DNA from: Desulfotignum sp.
Lineage (GTDB): Bacteria; Desulfobacterota; Desulfobacteria; Desulfobacterales; Desulfobacteraceae
Reading direction: 5' to 3'
Assembly: GCA_011390335.1 (NCBI GenBank)
Contig: JAABSO010000005.1
Coordinates: 84,042 to 148,041, forward strand
DNA: 64,000 bases
A program made the position numbers and the translations under genes. The notes under the pieces were generated by a model that made no database searches, was not told the DNA's origin, and worked only from the letters and a program-made list of their open reading frames with translations. Shown here in pieces: positions 36,065 to 43,705 of the stretch. Each line of letters opens with the position of its first letter. Position 1 is the first letter of the stretch.

Positions 36065-37186
36065 TCAGATTTCCAGGCGTTTTTTGATTCCCCGGAACTG
36101 GTCATAGGACAACCCCAGCAGGGCTGCCGCTTTTTTGTGGTGAAACCGGGTCCGGGCCAGTGCCTGTTTCATCCGCCGGGTTTCCAGGGCCTGGACAGCA
36201 TCCTTTAAGGGCATTGTCAGCAGATCCGTGACCCATCTTTCCTTGATGTGCGTTTCCAAAGAGGCATCCTGTTCCGGTGTTTCAGGCATATTCCGGTCTG
36301 TTTGGGATTCCGGGAATACCGCTTTCTGCTGCCGGGCGCTATGGTCTTGGTTTTTCTCCCGGGTTTTTCTGGTGCCGGCATAGGGATTATCAAACGGGTC
36401 AAAAACAATTTCCTGTATGCGGTGAGTGGTACTCTTGTACACCGCCCGTTCGATCACATTTTTCAACTCCCGGATATTGCCGGGCCAGGGATAGGCTGTC
36501 AGGGTTTTTCTGGCACGTGCGGTCAGTTCCGGCACTGTTTTCCACCCAAGTTCAAAGGCCATGCGGGAGGCAAAATGGTTGGCCAGCAGCAGGATATCCT
36601 CCCTGCGGTACCGCAGGGGCGGCACATAAATCACCTCAAAAGACAGGCGGTCCAGCAGATCCTGCTTAAAGGTCCCTTGCCGGGCCATGGCTGTCAGGTC
36701 TGCATTGGTGGCGGCAACAATGCGCACATCCACCCGGACAGGCCGGGAAGATCCCACCCGTTCAAATGTGCCGTATTCCACGGCGCGCAGTATTTTTTCC
36801 TGGACCTCCATGGGAATGGTGCCGATCTCATCCAGAAACAATGTGCCATCTGCGGCCTGTTCAAACCGGCCGATGTGGCGGGTCCCGGCCCCGGTAAAGG
36901 CCCCTTTTTCATACCCGAACAGCTCAGACCCGATAAGGGTGGGGGTCAATGCGGAACAATTAAGGGTCACCAGCGGTTTCTGCCACCGCTTGGATAAAAA
37001 GTGGATCCGGGCAGCAGCCAGCTCCTTGCCGGTTCCCCGTTCTCCTATAACCATCACAGACCGCTCGATGGGCGCCACCTGGGAAATCTGCTCCTGGAAG
37101 GTAATAAATGCCTCAGACTGTCCCACAGCCCCATCCATGGATACATGGTGGTGCTCCATGGATTTGTCGGAACCTGAATATTCCAT
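36065..37186 (-). CDS. pspF: PspF-like sigma-54 activator
   Basis: A 373-residue AAA+ activator without a receiver or sensor domain, starting almost directly with the ATPase domain. GERGTGKE (Walker A), the sigma-54 contact loop GYEKGAFTGAGTRH, DGTLFLDEIGTIP and the YPWPGNIRELKNVI box are all present. A Fis-type helix-turn-helix ends the protein (HKKAAALLGLSYDQFRGIKKRLEI). This layout matches PspF, which drives phage-shock genes from sigma-54 promoters. It is divergent from pspA. The linker (about 265-335) is longer and more polar than usual. Confidence 0.92.
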   Translation of the reverse strand: MEYSGSDKSMEHHHVSMDGAVGQSEAFITFQEQISQVAPIERSVMVIGERGTGKELAAARIHFLSKRWQKPLVTLNCSALTPTLIGSELFGYEKGAFTGAGTRHIGRFEQAADGTLFLDEIGTIPMEVQEKILRAVEYGTFERVGSSRPVRVDVRIVAATNADLTAMARQGTFKQDLLDRLSFEVIYVPPLRYRREDILLLANHFASRMAFELGWKTVPELTARARKTLTAYPWPGNIRELKNVIERAVYKSTTHRIQEIVFDPFDNPYAGTRKTREKNQDHSARQQKAVFPESQTDRNMPETPEQDASLETHIKERWVTDLLTMPLKDAVQALETRRMKQALARTRFHHKKAAALLGLSYDQFRGIKKRLEI

Positions 37187-37345
37187 GTGGTTGCTACACC
37201 CCTCAAAAAAATATGGTTAAATATACATTAAATGGTTATTTTATTCATTTTCTGGCGTAAATTACCATGAACCAGACATTGTGTCAATCCTGGAAAATAC
37301 CTGTAACATCTTGAAACAAAACACCATCCGATCTTTATTTTGCAA

Positions 37346-37361
37346 TGGCACAGTTCATGCT
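37346..37361 (+). promoter_or_regulatory. Sigma-54 promoter of the psp operon
   Basis: TGGCAC-AGTTC-ATGCT has the invariant GG (37347-37348) and GC (37359-37360) ten bases apart, near the TGGCAC-N5-TTGCW consensus. Transcription would start near 37372, 60 bases before pspA. The PspF-like regulator is encoded divergently, which supports the call. Activator sites are expected between 37190 and 37330 but were not picked out. Confidence 0.8.
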
Positions 37362-37433
37362 ATTTACCTGGTTTACCTGGGGTCAGAAAATATTTCTGAT
37401 TCCAACACCCCACACCAAATAAGGAGAAGATTC

Positions 37434-38117
37434 ATGGGTATTTTTACACGCTTCAGAGACATTGTCTCTGCCAATATGAACGCCATGCTGGACCGGGCAG
37501 AAGACCCGGAAAAGCTCATCAAGCTGATGATCCGGGAAATGGAAGACACCCTGGTGGAACTCAAGTCCTCCTGCGCCGGCACCATTGCCAACCAGAAAAA
37601 AGTGGCCCGCCTTCTGGAAGACACCCGGGAAAAAGAAACCTTCTGGGACAACAAAGCCGGTCTGGCCGTATCCAGGGGCCGAGACGACCTGGCCCGGCAG
37701 GCTTTGCTGGAAAAAAGACGGTTTGCCCAAAGATGTGAGGCAGTGGAACAGGAGCTGGATGAACTGGGTGCCATTGTGGAACAATACAAAGATGATATCC
37801 AGGAACTGGAAAACAAGCTCAAGTCCGCAAGAGATAAACAGCGCATGCTGGTCCAGCGGCATATCCGGGCCCAGCGCAAAAAAAAGGCCCACCAGGAAAT
37901 CCGTCGCGTGGATTCTGCAGAAGTCGTGCAGAAGTTTGAGGAAATGGAATCCCATATCGAACGGATGGAGGCGGAAGCCGATCTGGTAAATTATGGCAAA
38001 AAAACCAATCTGGAAGAGGCATTTGAAGAACTCAGCGCAGATGATGACATTGAACGCCAGCTGCGGGATTTAAAATCCTCCCAAACAGCGCAAAAAGATG
38101 ATACTAATACGCTGTAA
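37434..38117 (+). CDS. pspA: Phage shock protein A
   Basis: A 227-residue, almost entirely coiled-coil protein of the PspA/Vipp1 (ESCRT-III-like) family with the classical start MGIFTRFRDIVSANMNAMLDRAEDPEKLIKLMIREMEDTLVELK. PspA binds stressed inner membrane and restrains PspF. The ATG at 37434 follows AAGGAGAAGATTC; the longer reading frame upstream covers the promoter and is not coding. pspB and pspC follow closely. Confidence 0.96.
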   Translation: MGIFTRFRDIVSANMNAMLDRAEDPEKLIKLMIREMEDTLVELKSSCAGTIANQKKVARLLEDTREKETFWDNKAGLAVSRGRDDLARQALLEKRRFAQRCEAVEQELDELGAIVEQYKDDIQELENKLKSARDKQRMLVQRHIRAQRKKKAHQEIRRVDSAEVVQKFEEMESHIERMEAEADLVNYGKKTNLEEAFEELSADDDIERQLRDLKSSQTAQKDDTNTL

Positions 38118-38144
38118 ATTATCCACATCACAGGGAGGCAGTTT

Positions 38145-38390
38145 ATGATGCATGGTGCGACAATCATCGGAATCGCCATGGGGGGATTCATCCTGTTTCT
38201 GGCCACTGTCGGACTCATTGTCATTGGTATCATCCGGGCCGCCAAAACCGGCGGCATCAGCAAAAAAGACCGCAGGGCACACGATGAGGAAACCCGGATG
38301 ATCCAGGATCTTTACCATGGGTTGTCAAAAATGGAAGCGCGGGTGGAAGCTCTGGAAACCATCTTGATAGAACGTCAGAAAAAGGATTGA
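38145..38390 (+). CDS. pspB: PspB-like envelope stress membrane protein
   Basis: An 81-residue protein with one N-terminal transmembrane helix (about 6-30, GIAMGGFILFLATVGLIVIGIIRA) and a charged C-terminal coiled coil (EETRMIQDLYHGLSKMEARVEALETILIERQ). This is the layout of PspB, which senses envelope stress with PspC and relieves PspA inhibition. The similarity is structural rather than residue by residue, so the name rests partly on its place between pspA and pspC. Confidence 0.82.
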   Translation: MMHGATIIGIAMGGFILFLATVGLIVIGIIRAAKTGGISKKDRRAHDEETRMIQDLYHGLSKMEARVEALETILIERQKKD

Positions 38391-38397
38391 TAAAAAT

Positions 38398-38835
38398 ATG
38401 AGACACCATTACAAACGCAGACAGAACTCCGGGTATGCCCGGTGCAGAAACCAGTACACCAGGTTCAGGGACCGTCTGGATGACATTGCCGGAGACCACC
38501 GCATTTACCGGTCCAGAAGGGGCATCCTCATGGGGGTGTGCAGGGGTCTGGCTGAACATTTTAATTTAAGCGTGTTCTGGGTGCGGATGATCACCCTGCT
38601 GCTCTTTTTATTCACCGGGTTCTGGCCGGTGGGGGTGCTGTATATTGCGGCCGGACTGATTTTAAAACCTGCACCAGTGGTGCCGTTCCAGGATGAAAGG
38701 GACCAGGAGTTCTACCAGTCCTATACCACCTCCAGGGAATCCGCCCTCCAGCGCATCAAACGCAAATTTGAAAATATTGACCAGCGGATACAGCGCATGG
38801 AACATACGGTCACTTCCCGGGATTTTGACCTGTAG
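38398..38835 (+). CDS. pspC: PspC-domain membrane protein
   Basis: This 145-residue protein contains the PspC domain, RSRRGILMGVCRGLAEHFNLSVFWVRMITLLLFLFTGFWPVGVLYIAAGLILKP (about 40-95), with two hydrophobic segments. The N-terminus is basic and the C-terminal 50 residues are a coiled coil. It is the last gene of the psp operon, 7 bases after pspB; PspB and PspC together signal membrane damage to the PspA-PspF complex. It ends 30 bases before the convergent LysE gene. Confidence 0.92.
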   Translation: MRHHYKRRQNSGYARCRNQYTRFRDRLDDIAGDHRIYRSRRGILMGVCRGLAEHFNLSVFWVRMITLLLFLFTGFWPVGVLYIAAGLILKPAPVVPFQDERDQEFYQSYTTSRESALQRIKRKFENIDQRIQRMEHTVTSRDFDL

Positions 38836-38865
38836 AAGACAAGGTTTTCATAGATCTTGACAATG

Positions 38866-39483
38866 CTATATAAAGCCCAGCAGGGTCAGCCCGTCTTTTA
38901 CCAGGACCAGGGCCAGAACACACAGGGCCAGGCCCAATCCGCGCATGGTATACACATAGGCCCGGCCTTTTATAACTGCCCTGGACCGGCCCACCAAAAG
39001 GGCCAGGCCCACTTTGGATCCCACCAGCAGCAGGTAAAAGCTGGCAATAAACGCCGCAGCTGCCGCCACATGCACAGCCATGGCCCGGTGGACCACCGGG
39101 GCCCCCACCGATATCCAGAACAGATACGGGTGGGGGCTCAATACATTCACCAGAACGCCCTTTGCCAGGGCGTTGCTTGTTGAAACATCCGCATTGATAA
39201 CCAGCGCCCTGGTCTGCAGGCCCTTGAACCCCATGCGGAACACCACCCCGCCCCCCACAAGGGAAATTGCGCCCAGCACCGCCGAAAAATCCGACATGGT
39301 GGACAAAATGCCCACCGACACCAGGATAATGGGCAGGTCACTGATAAGGGGGGCAAGGGCCACCCGTATGCCCGCACCAACACTCTGCCGTAAAGTTTCA
39401 GACACCACAAGGGTCAGCAGCGGTCCGGGTGCCAGCCCGGCTGACAGTCCCAGCACCAGCCCCATGAACAGAAAATGTACCAT
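38866..39483 (-). CDS. LysE-family amino acid exporter
   Basis: A 205-residue membrane protein with six hydrophobic helices. The N-terminal GLSAGLAPGPLLTLVVSETLRQSVGAGIRVALAPLISD and the LVNVLSPHPYLFWISVGAPVV motif are characteristic of LysE/RhtB exporters. The cargo, probably an amino acid or a similar small molecule, cannot be predicted. No strong ribosome site is visible at the listed ATG; M7 is an alternative. Confidence 0.88.
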   Translation of the reverse strand: MVHFLFMGLVLGLSAGLAPGPLLTLVVSETLRQSVGAGIRVALAPLISDLPIILVSVGILSTMSDFSAVLGAISLVGGGVVFRMGFKGLQTRALVINADVSTSNALAKGVLVNVLSPHPYLFWISVGAPVVHRAMAVHVAAAAAFIASFYLLLVGSKVGLALLVGRSRAVIKGRAYVYTMRGLGLALCVLALVLVKDGLTLLGFI

Positions 39484-39600
39484 CAGCCAGATAAATCCTT
39501 CTTGAACATCTCCACCAGAATCAAATAAAGGGGTTTTATACCGTGTGTGCTATGCTTAGGCAAGGCATTATAACAAATCTGAATATTTGTTATAGTAGCG
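39484..39600. other. Gene-free region left of repeat copy C
   Basis: The first part of the 405-base gap between the divergent LysE and radical SAM genes. Apart from repeat copy C to the right, I see only AT-rich sequence here, and no confident promoter. Confidence 0.35.
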
Positions 39601-39845
39601 TGGGCTTCTATGGGAAGCCCCTGGTGGTGTCCTGTGAGCGGACCGTCAGAGCCGTAGGGGCCAGCAGACATGTCGGGATGACAGAACCGGATACAGGTGA
39701 TCAAATCCTTAACTGAAAAAAATTACGGGCACCAGCCCCGAAAGGTCTCGGGCCGGACACAGGACACCGCCAGGGGCGGGGCTTGTGAAAGCCTGCTGCA
39801 CCGAATGATCAACAACCTGGCACGCCTGTGGCAAATATCGGGTTC
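39601..39845 (+). repeat. Dispersed palindromic element, copy C (longest)
   Basis: The left arm CCCCTGGTGGTGTCCTGTG (39618-39636) and right arm CACAGGACACCGCCAGGGG (39758-39776) pair over 19 positions with one G-U. Inside are GCGGACCGTCAGAGCCGTA and GGTCTCGGGCCGGACAC, shared with copies A and D. A small GGGCTTC/GAAGCCC hairpin precedes the left arm. The flank after the right arm (to about 39845) aligns with copy B. It lies between divergent genes. Confidence 0.85.
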
Positions 39846-39888
39846 AGCCAGGAAAAGCTTGACACACCCCCTTTAATATACTTAGAGT

Positions 39889-41289
39889 TTGTTTTTATTT
39901 AACACAGATAATACACCGACCATAAACAACACACCTGCGGGGGCTGCCATCGCCTATATCAACAAACAGATACTTACTGCGGTTGCGGCCGCTGAAAACG
40001 GGGAGATATTTGAACTGGAAGGCTACGGCGCAGCCGGGTATTCCGGTGATCTCCCTGTGGTGCTGACCAGAACCGATACCATTGCCATGCCACATGGCAG
40101 TGAACTGATGATGCTGCCGGGCCGGTCCCCGGTTGTCTTTAATGTGGTTTCAGACCAGTTTGAAACCCTTTCCAGAAACCCTTTTGCACCGGATGAAAAA
40201 ATTTATCCGGTGGCGGTTTTCAACTCCCCGGGATATGTAAACCGGCATTTTTGCGCCTATACCTGTGAGAAAACTGCCGCCCCACTGCCCCTTTTTTCCT
40301 ACGGGGCAGTGGGATTCGGTAGAAACGGATTCCGGTCTGCCGCACTCCAGGTGGATGCCGAACCCAGGCAGGACCTGCGGCTGATGCCCAGGGCCAAAGT
40401 GATACAGGGCGTGGGCCGGATGGGCAGAAAATATCCGGATAACCGCCTGATGCGCCATCTGGAAACCTGCGCTTTGGAATACGGGTGTCCGGCCGGGAAA
40501 AATTTTTTCCTCCAGCGGTATGAAGCCCCGCTGCCCACCTCCAGGGTCTGCAATGCCCGCTGCCTGGGGTGTATTTCCCTGCAGTCCGACACCCGGTTAT
40601 CTGCCTGCCAGGACCGGATCTCGTTTACCCCCACTGCCGAAGAAATTTTCCAGGTCAGCCTGGAACATATCAGCCATGTGCCCAAAGCGGTGGTCAGCTT
40701 TGGGCAAGGATGTGAAGGCGAGCCCCTGACCGCATTTCAGGTTATCCAGCCAGCCATTGAAATGATCAGGGCGGCCACGGACAAGGGCACCATCAACCTG
40801 AACACCAATGCCAGTATGCCCAACCATGTAAAAAGTCTGTGCCAAGCAGGTTTGGACAGCATGCGGGTGTCCATGAATTCGGTGCGCAAAAATATCTATA
40901 CCGCCTATTTCAGGCCCCGGTCCTACAGCTGGAATGATGTATGCAAAAGCATAGATACTGCCCGGGAACATGGCCGGTTTGTGGCTCTCAACTACCTCAA
41001 CTGCCCCGGGATTACAGATTCGCAAAAAGAAGTCGATGCCTTGTTTGCATTTATCCGGGACCATGACATCAACATGATCCAGTGGCGCAACCTCAATTAT
41101 GACCCCCAGACATATTTTGCCGCCATGGAAGCGGTCGAATCCGGAGGTCCTGCCATGGGCATGGCACGGTTGATACAGGCCCTGAAAAAGGAATTTCCAA
41201 TCCTAGTCCACGGGTATTTCAACCCCCACCTTTGGGGTCAGAAGTTAACTTCTGACCCCAAAAAAAAAGGAAGTTTGCACCATGCCTGA
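39889..41289 (+). CDS. Radical SAM protein of unknown substrate
   Basis: A 466-residue radical SAM enzyme. The cluster motif is CNARCLGC (C-X3-C-X2-C, starting at residue 221). A glycine-rich VVSFGQGCEGEPL follows, and then NLNTNASMPNHVKSLCQAGLDSMRVSMNS, as in SPASM-less radical SAM barrels. The first 200 residues are a distinct N-terminal domain with an early Cys (HFCAYTCEK). The C-terminal WGQKLTSDPKKKGSLHHA comes from a palindromic repeat (41231-41262) inserted at the 3' end. It starts with TTG and without a strong ribosome site. Its stop overlaps the start of the next gene, so the two act together. Confidence 0.85.
   Translation: MFLFNTDNTPTINNTPAGAAIAYINKQILTAVAAAENGEIFELEGYGAAGYSGDLPVVLTRTDTIAMPHGSELMMLPGRSPVVFNVVSDQFETLSRNPFAPDEKIYPVAVFNSPGYVNRHFCAYTCEKTAAPLPLFSYGAVGFGRNGFRSAALQVDAEPRQDLRLMPRAKVIQGVGRMGRKYPDNRLMRHLETCALEYGCPAGKNFFLQRYEAPLPTSRVCNARCLGCISLQSDTRLSACQDRISFTPTAEEIFQVSLEHISHVPKAVVSFGQGCEGEPLTAFQVIQPAIEMIRAATDKGTINLNTNASMPNHVKSLCQAGLDSMRVSMNSVRKNIYTAYFRPRSYSWNDVCKSIDTAREHGRFVALNYLNCPGITDSQKEVDALFAFIRDHDINMIQWRNLNYDPQTYFAAMEAVESGGPAMGMARLIQALKKEFPILVHGYFNPHLWGQKLTSDPKKKGSLHHA
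41231..41262. repeat. Perfect 32-bp palindrome at an operon junction
   Basis: TTTGGGGTCAGAAGTT is followed directly by its exact complement, then seven A. It lies inside the last codons of the radical SAM gene and 20 bases before the start codon of the next gene. The right half recurs at 43675-43694. Confidence 0.9.
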
Positions 41290-42412
41290 TTCCCGGGAAA
41301 ACCGGCAGATCCGGATCATTGACCAGACCATCAGAGAAGGCATGCAATACCAGGGGCTGGTGTTTTCCCTGGACCAGCGCATGCAGATCCTTACATTCCA
41401 GGAAAAACTGGGCGTGGATGTATGCCAGGCCGGGTATCCCTCCGCCCATCCCAAAGAAGCTGCCATGGTGCAGCACATGGCAGACCATGCAAAAAAAAAT
41501 GGATTCCGGATACGGGTGGCAGCCCTGGGAAGGGCATTTCTGCCGGATGCGGCCACTCTTTTGAACACCCGTATCCATGATGTGCACCTGCATCTGCATG
41601 TGAAAAACTCAGCCACCCATGCTGAGGTAAAAAAAACTATGGCCGGTCTTGGGACGGTCATTGACCATATCCGCAGCACCAGGCCGGATGCCGCCATCAG
41701 TGTGGCCATGCTGGATATGGGAAAGACAGGGCCTGATCTTCTGGACAGATGCATCAGGATTCTGTGCCGGGATCTGCAGATTGATATTTTGTCCCTGCCG
41801 GATACTTCTGGCATCATGGCCCCCAATCAGGTGGCTGAACGCATCAGACATGCAGTCGATCTGGCAGACGGTACAGCTGTTTCCATCCACTGCCACAATG
41901 ACCTGGGCATGGCATCGGCCAACTCAGTCATGGGAATTGCTGCCGGGGCAGATGTACTGGAGGTATCGGTTCTTGGAATCGGCGAACGCAACGGCATTGG
42001 TGATCTGTATTCCGTGGTCCGGCTCCTGGCTGACCAGGGCATCACATCAGGATTCAGGCATGAAGATATGGATCTGGTCCATGCTTATTATACCTTTGTG
42101 GATGCCATTGTTAAAGGCCAGACCGGCCAGGGCCTTATATCACCTTCTACACCGGTGTTCGGCCGGGCAGTACACACCCATGTGGCCGGCACCCATGCAG
42201 ATGGCCAGTTCGGCACCACATCTGCACCGGATTTTTTTCTGAACCTTTTGTGCGGCAGGCAGATGGTGCAAAAATATCTGGATTTGCATAACATTGCCTG
42301 CAACACCGCCCGCCTGGATGAGATTACCCGTGCCATAAAAAATGCAAGCATTGAAAAAAGCCGGCGCCTGAAAAAAACGGAAATACAGGATATTGCGGCA
42401 TCCCTGGTCTGA
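41282..42412 (+). CDS. Homocitrate/isopropylmalate synthase-like DRE-TIM metallolyase
   Basis: This 376-residue enzyme of the HMGL-like family has the DRE-type motif IDQTIREGMQ (Arg-Glu, as in homocitrate synthases, rather than the Arg-Asp of isopropylmalate synthases) and the metal-binding SIHCHNDLGMASANSV. It likely condenses a 2-oxo acid with acetyl-CoA or a related thioester. The C-terminal 100 residues are variable. Its ATG overlaps the stop of the radical SAM gene. The pairing suggests a shared small-molecule pathway; the product is unknown. Confidence 0.85.
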   Translation: MPDSRENRQIRIIDQTIREGMQYQGLVFSLDQRMQILTFQEKLGVDVCQAGYPSAHPKEAAMVQHMADHAKKNGFRIRVAALGRAFLPDAATLLNTRIHDVHLHLHVKNSATHAEVKKTMAGLGTVIDHIRSTRPDAAISVAMLDMGKTGPDLLDRCIRILCRDLQIDILSLPDTSGIMAPNQVAERIRHAVDLADGTAVSIHCHNDLGMASANSVMGIAAGADVLEVSVLGIGERNGIGDLYSVVRLLADQGITSGFRHEDMDLVHAYYTFVDAIVKGQTGQGLISPSTPVFGRAVHTHVAGTHADGQFGTTSAPDFFLNLLCGRQMVQKYLDLHNIACNTARLDEITRAIKNASIEKSRRLKKTEIQDIAASLV

Positions 42413-42695
42413 CTTTGTGTTAAAAACCACAAAGCGCACGAAAGAAGGGTATCTTGGATAGCCTTTGATTTGTTTTTTTTAAAAACCACGAAGGTCACGA
42501 AGAACACGAAGAAAGGGCTTCTTCGTGTTCTTCGTGGTAAAAAAATTAGACGGCCCTGAGGGCCAAAAAAAAATAGATGCATGGACGGTTAGAATGAATT
42601 CACCGAGGGGAACCTGAAAAAAAAATTGCAAAAACAACGCTTATCTGATTTAATAAAGGTTTAGCTGAATTCTTAAAAGAGATAAAGGAAAAACC
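42413..42695. repeat. Gene-free region with CACGAAG repeat hairpin
   Basis: A CACGAAGAA-type tandem repeat forms a perfect 18-bp stem (42496-42513 with 42519-42536, loop AGGGC), flanked by AAAAACCACGAAG. A degenerate related copy (AAAAACCACAAAGCGCACGAAAG) starts at 42422. A palindrome GGCCCTGAGGGCC is at 42552-42564. The hairpin may terminate the upstream operon. No gene was seen. Confidence 0.75.
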
Positions 42696-43388
42696 GTGGG
42701 CTTGGATTTTACAGGCATTGTGGTGGTGGCGGGCAATTACGGGAGTGGAAAAACCGAAACCGCCATCAATCTTGCTGTTGCCTGCCGCAGAACCGGCATG
42801 GACGTGAATATTGCAGACCTGGACCTGGTCAATCCCTATTTCAGAACAAGGGAGGCCAGAATCCCGCTGGAAGCCCTGGGCATACAGGTGATCCTGCCGG
42901 ACACACAATATATGTTTGCCGACCTGCCGATTCTGGCACCGGCTGTGGCCGATATTATCCGGCAGCCTTCTGATCTGACCATTCTGGATGCCGGCGGAGA
43001 TGATGTGGGGGTTACCGTGCTGGGGGCGCTGGCATCTGTTTTACAGGACAAACCGGTACGCATGCTCCAGGTGATCAATGCATTCAGGCCCTTTACAGGG
43101 GATGTGGCAGGGTGCATCAAAATAAAACAGGAGATCGAGGCATCTGCAAAACTGACGGTCACAGGGCTTGTGTCCAATGCCAATCTCATGGACGAAACCA
43201 CTGGCAGCCATATCCACCAGGGATATGAGCTGGTCAAAAGCGTGGCAGACCATGCACAAATCCCCTTGGAATTTATAACCGCTGTCCCCGGGATACTCAC
43301 GGAACGTGATCTGGCGCATTTTTCCTGCCCGGTGCTGCCCATTGACAGAAAACTGCTGTTCCCCTGGAAACGCACCTTAAAAACATGA
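42696..43388 (+). CDS. MinD/ParA-like P-loop ATPase beside kor genes
   Basis: A 230-residue cytoplasmic ATPase with Walker A GNYGSGKTET (about 13-22) and the SIMIBI-class pattern ADLDLVNPYFRTREA and LDAGGDDVG. It resembles the CobQ/MinD/ArsA-type ATPases, and its GTG start follows AAAGGAAAAACC. It sits 55 bases before the ferredoxin subunit of a 2-oxoacid:ferredoxin oxidoreductase. A maturation or cluster-delivery role for that complex is plausible but unproven; no Fe-S ligand motif of its own is visible. Confidence 0.75.
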   Translation: MGLDFTGIVVVAGNYGSGKTETAINLAVACRRTGMDVNIADLDLVNPYFRTREARIPLEALGIQVILPDTQYMFADLPILAPAVADIIRQPSDLTILDAGGDDVGVTVLGALASVLQDKPVRMLQVINAFRPFTGDVAGCIKIKQEIEASAKLTVTGLVSNANLMDETTGSHIHQGYELVKSVADHAQIPLEFITAVPGILTERDLAHFSCPVLPIDRKLLFPWKRTLKT

Positions 43389-43443
43389 TCCAGCCGACAC
43401 ACAATAACAACACCAAGACATACACAGATAAGGAGTAATTCAC

Positions 43444-43662
43444 ATGGCATTTCAACACATAATTGATGAGGAACGCTGCAAAGGCTGCGGTCTGTGTGTC
43501 AATTTCTGCCCCAAAACCGTTCTGGAGATCACTGACAAGGTGAATGCCAAAGGGCATTTTCCCGCCTATCAGGCAAGACCCGAAGACTGCATCCACTGCA
43601 CCATCTGCTGTATCATGTGCCCGGATGCGGCCATTAACATTGTCGAGACCCAGACTGCCTGA
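43444..43662 (+). CDS. korD: 2-oxoacid:ferredoxin oxidoreductase, ferredoxin subunit (delta)
   Basis: A 72-residue 2[4Fe-4S] ferredoxin with CKGCGLCVNFCPKTV and CIHCTICCIMCPDAA. It is the electron-accepting subunit of the four-gene complex that follows (alpha, beta, gamma). AAGGAGTAATTCAC precedes the ATG. The right half of a 32-bp palindromic repeat lies between this gene and the next. Confidence 0.9.
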   Translation: MAFQHIIDEERCKGCGLCVNFCPKTVLEITDKVNAKGHFPAYQARPEDCIHCTICCIMCPDAAINIVETQTA

Positions 43663-43674
43663 AAAAAGGTAAAA

Positions 43675-43694
43675 AAGTTAACTTCTGACCCCAA
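43675..43694. repeat. Half copy of the palindromic repeat
   Basis: AAGTTAACTTCTGACCCCAA is the same as the right half, from the centre outward, of the 41231-41262 palindrome. It ends 11 bases before the korA start, and its edge supplies part of the AAGGA ribosome site. Confidence 0.85.
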
Positions 43695-43705
43695 GGAAAA
43701 AGATA

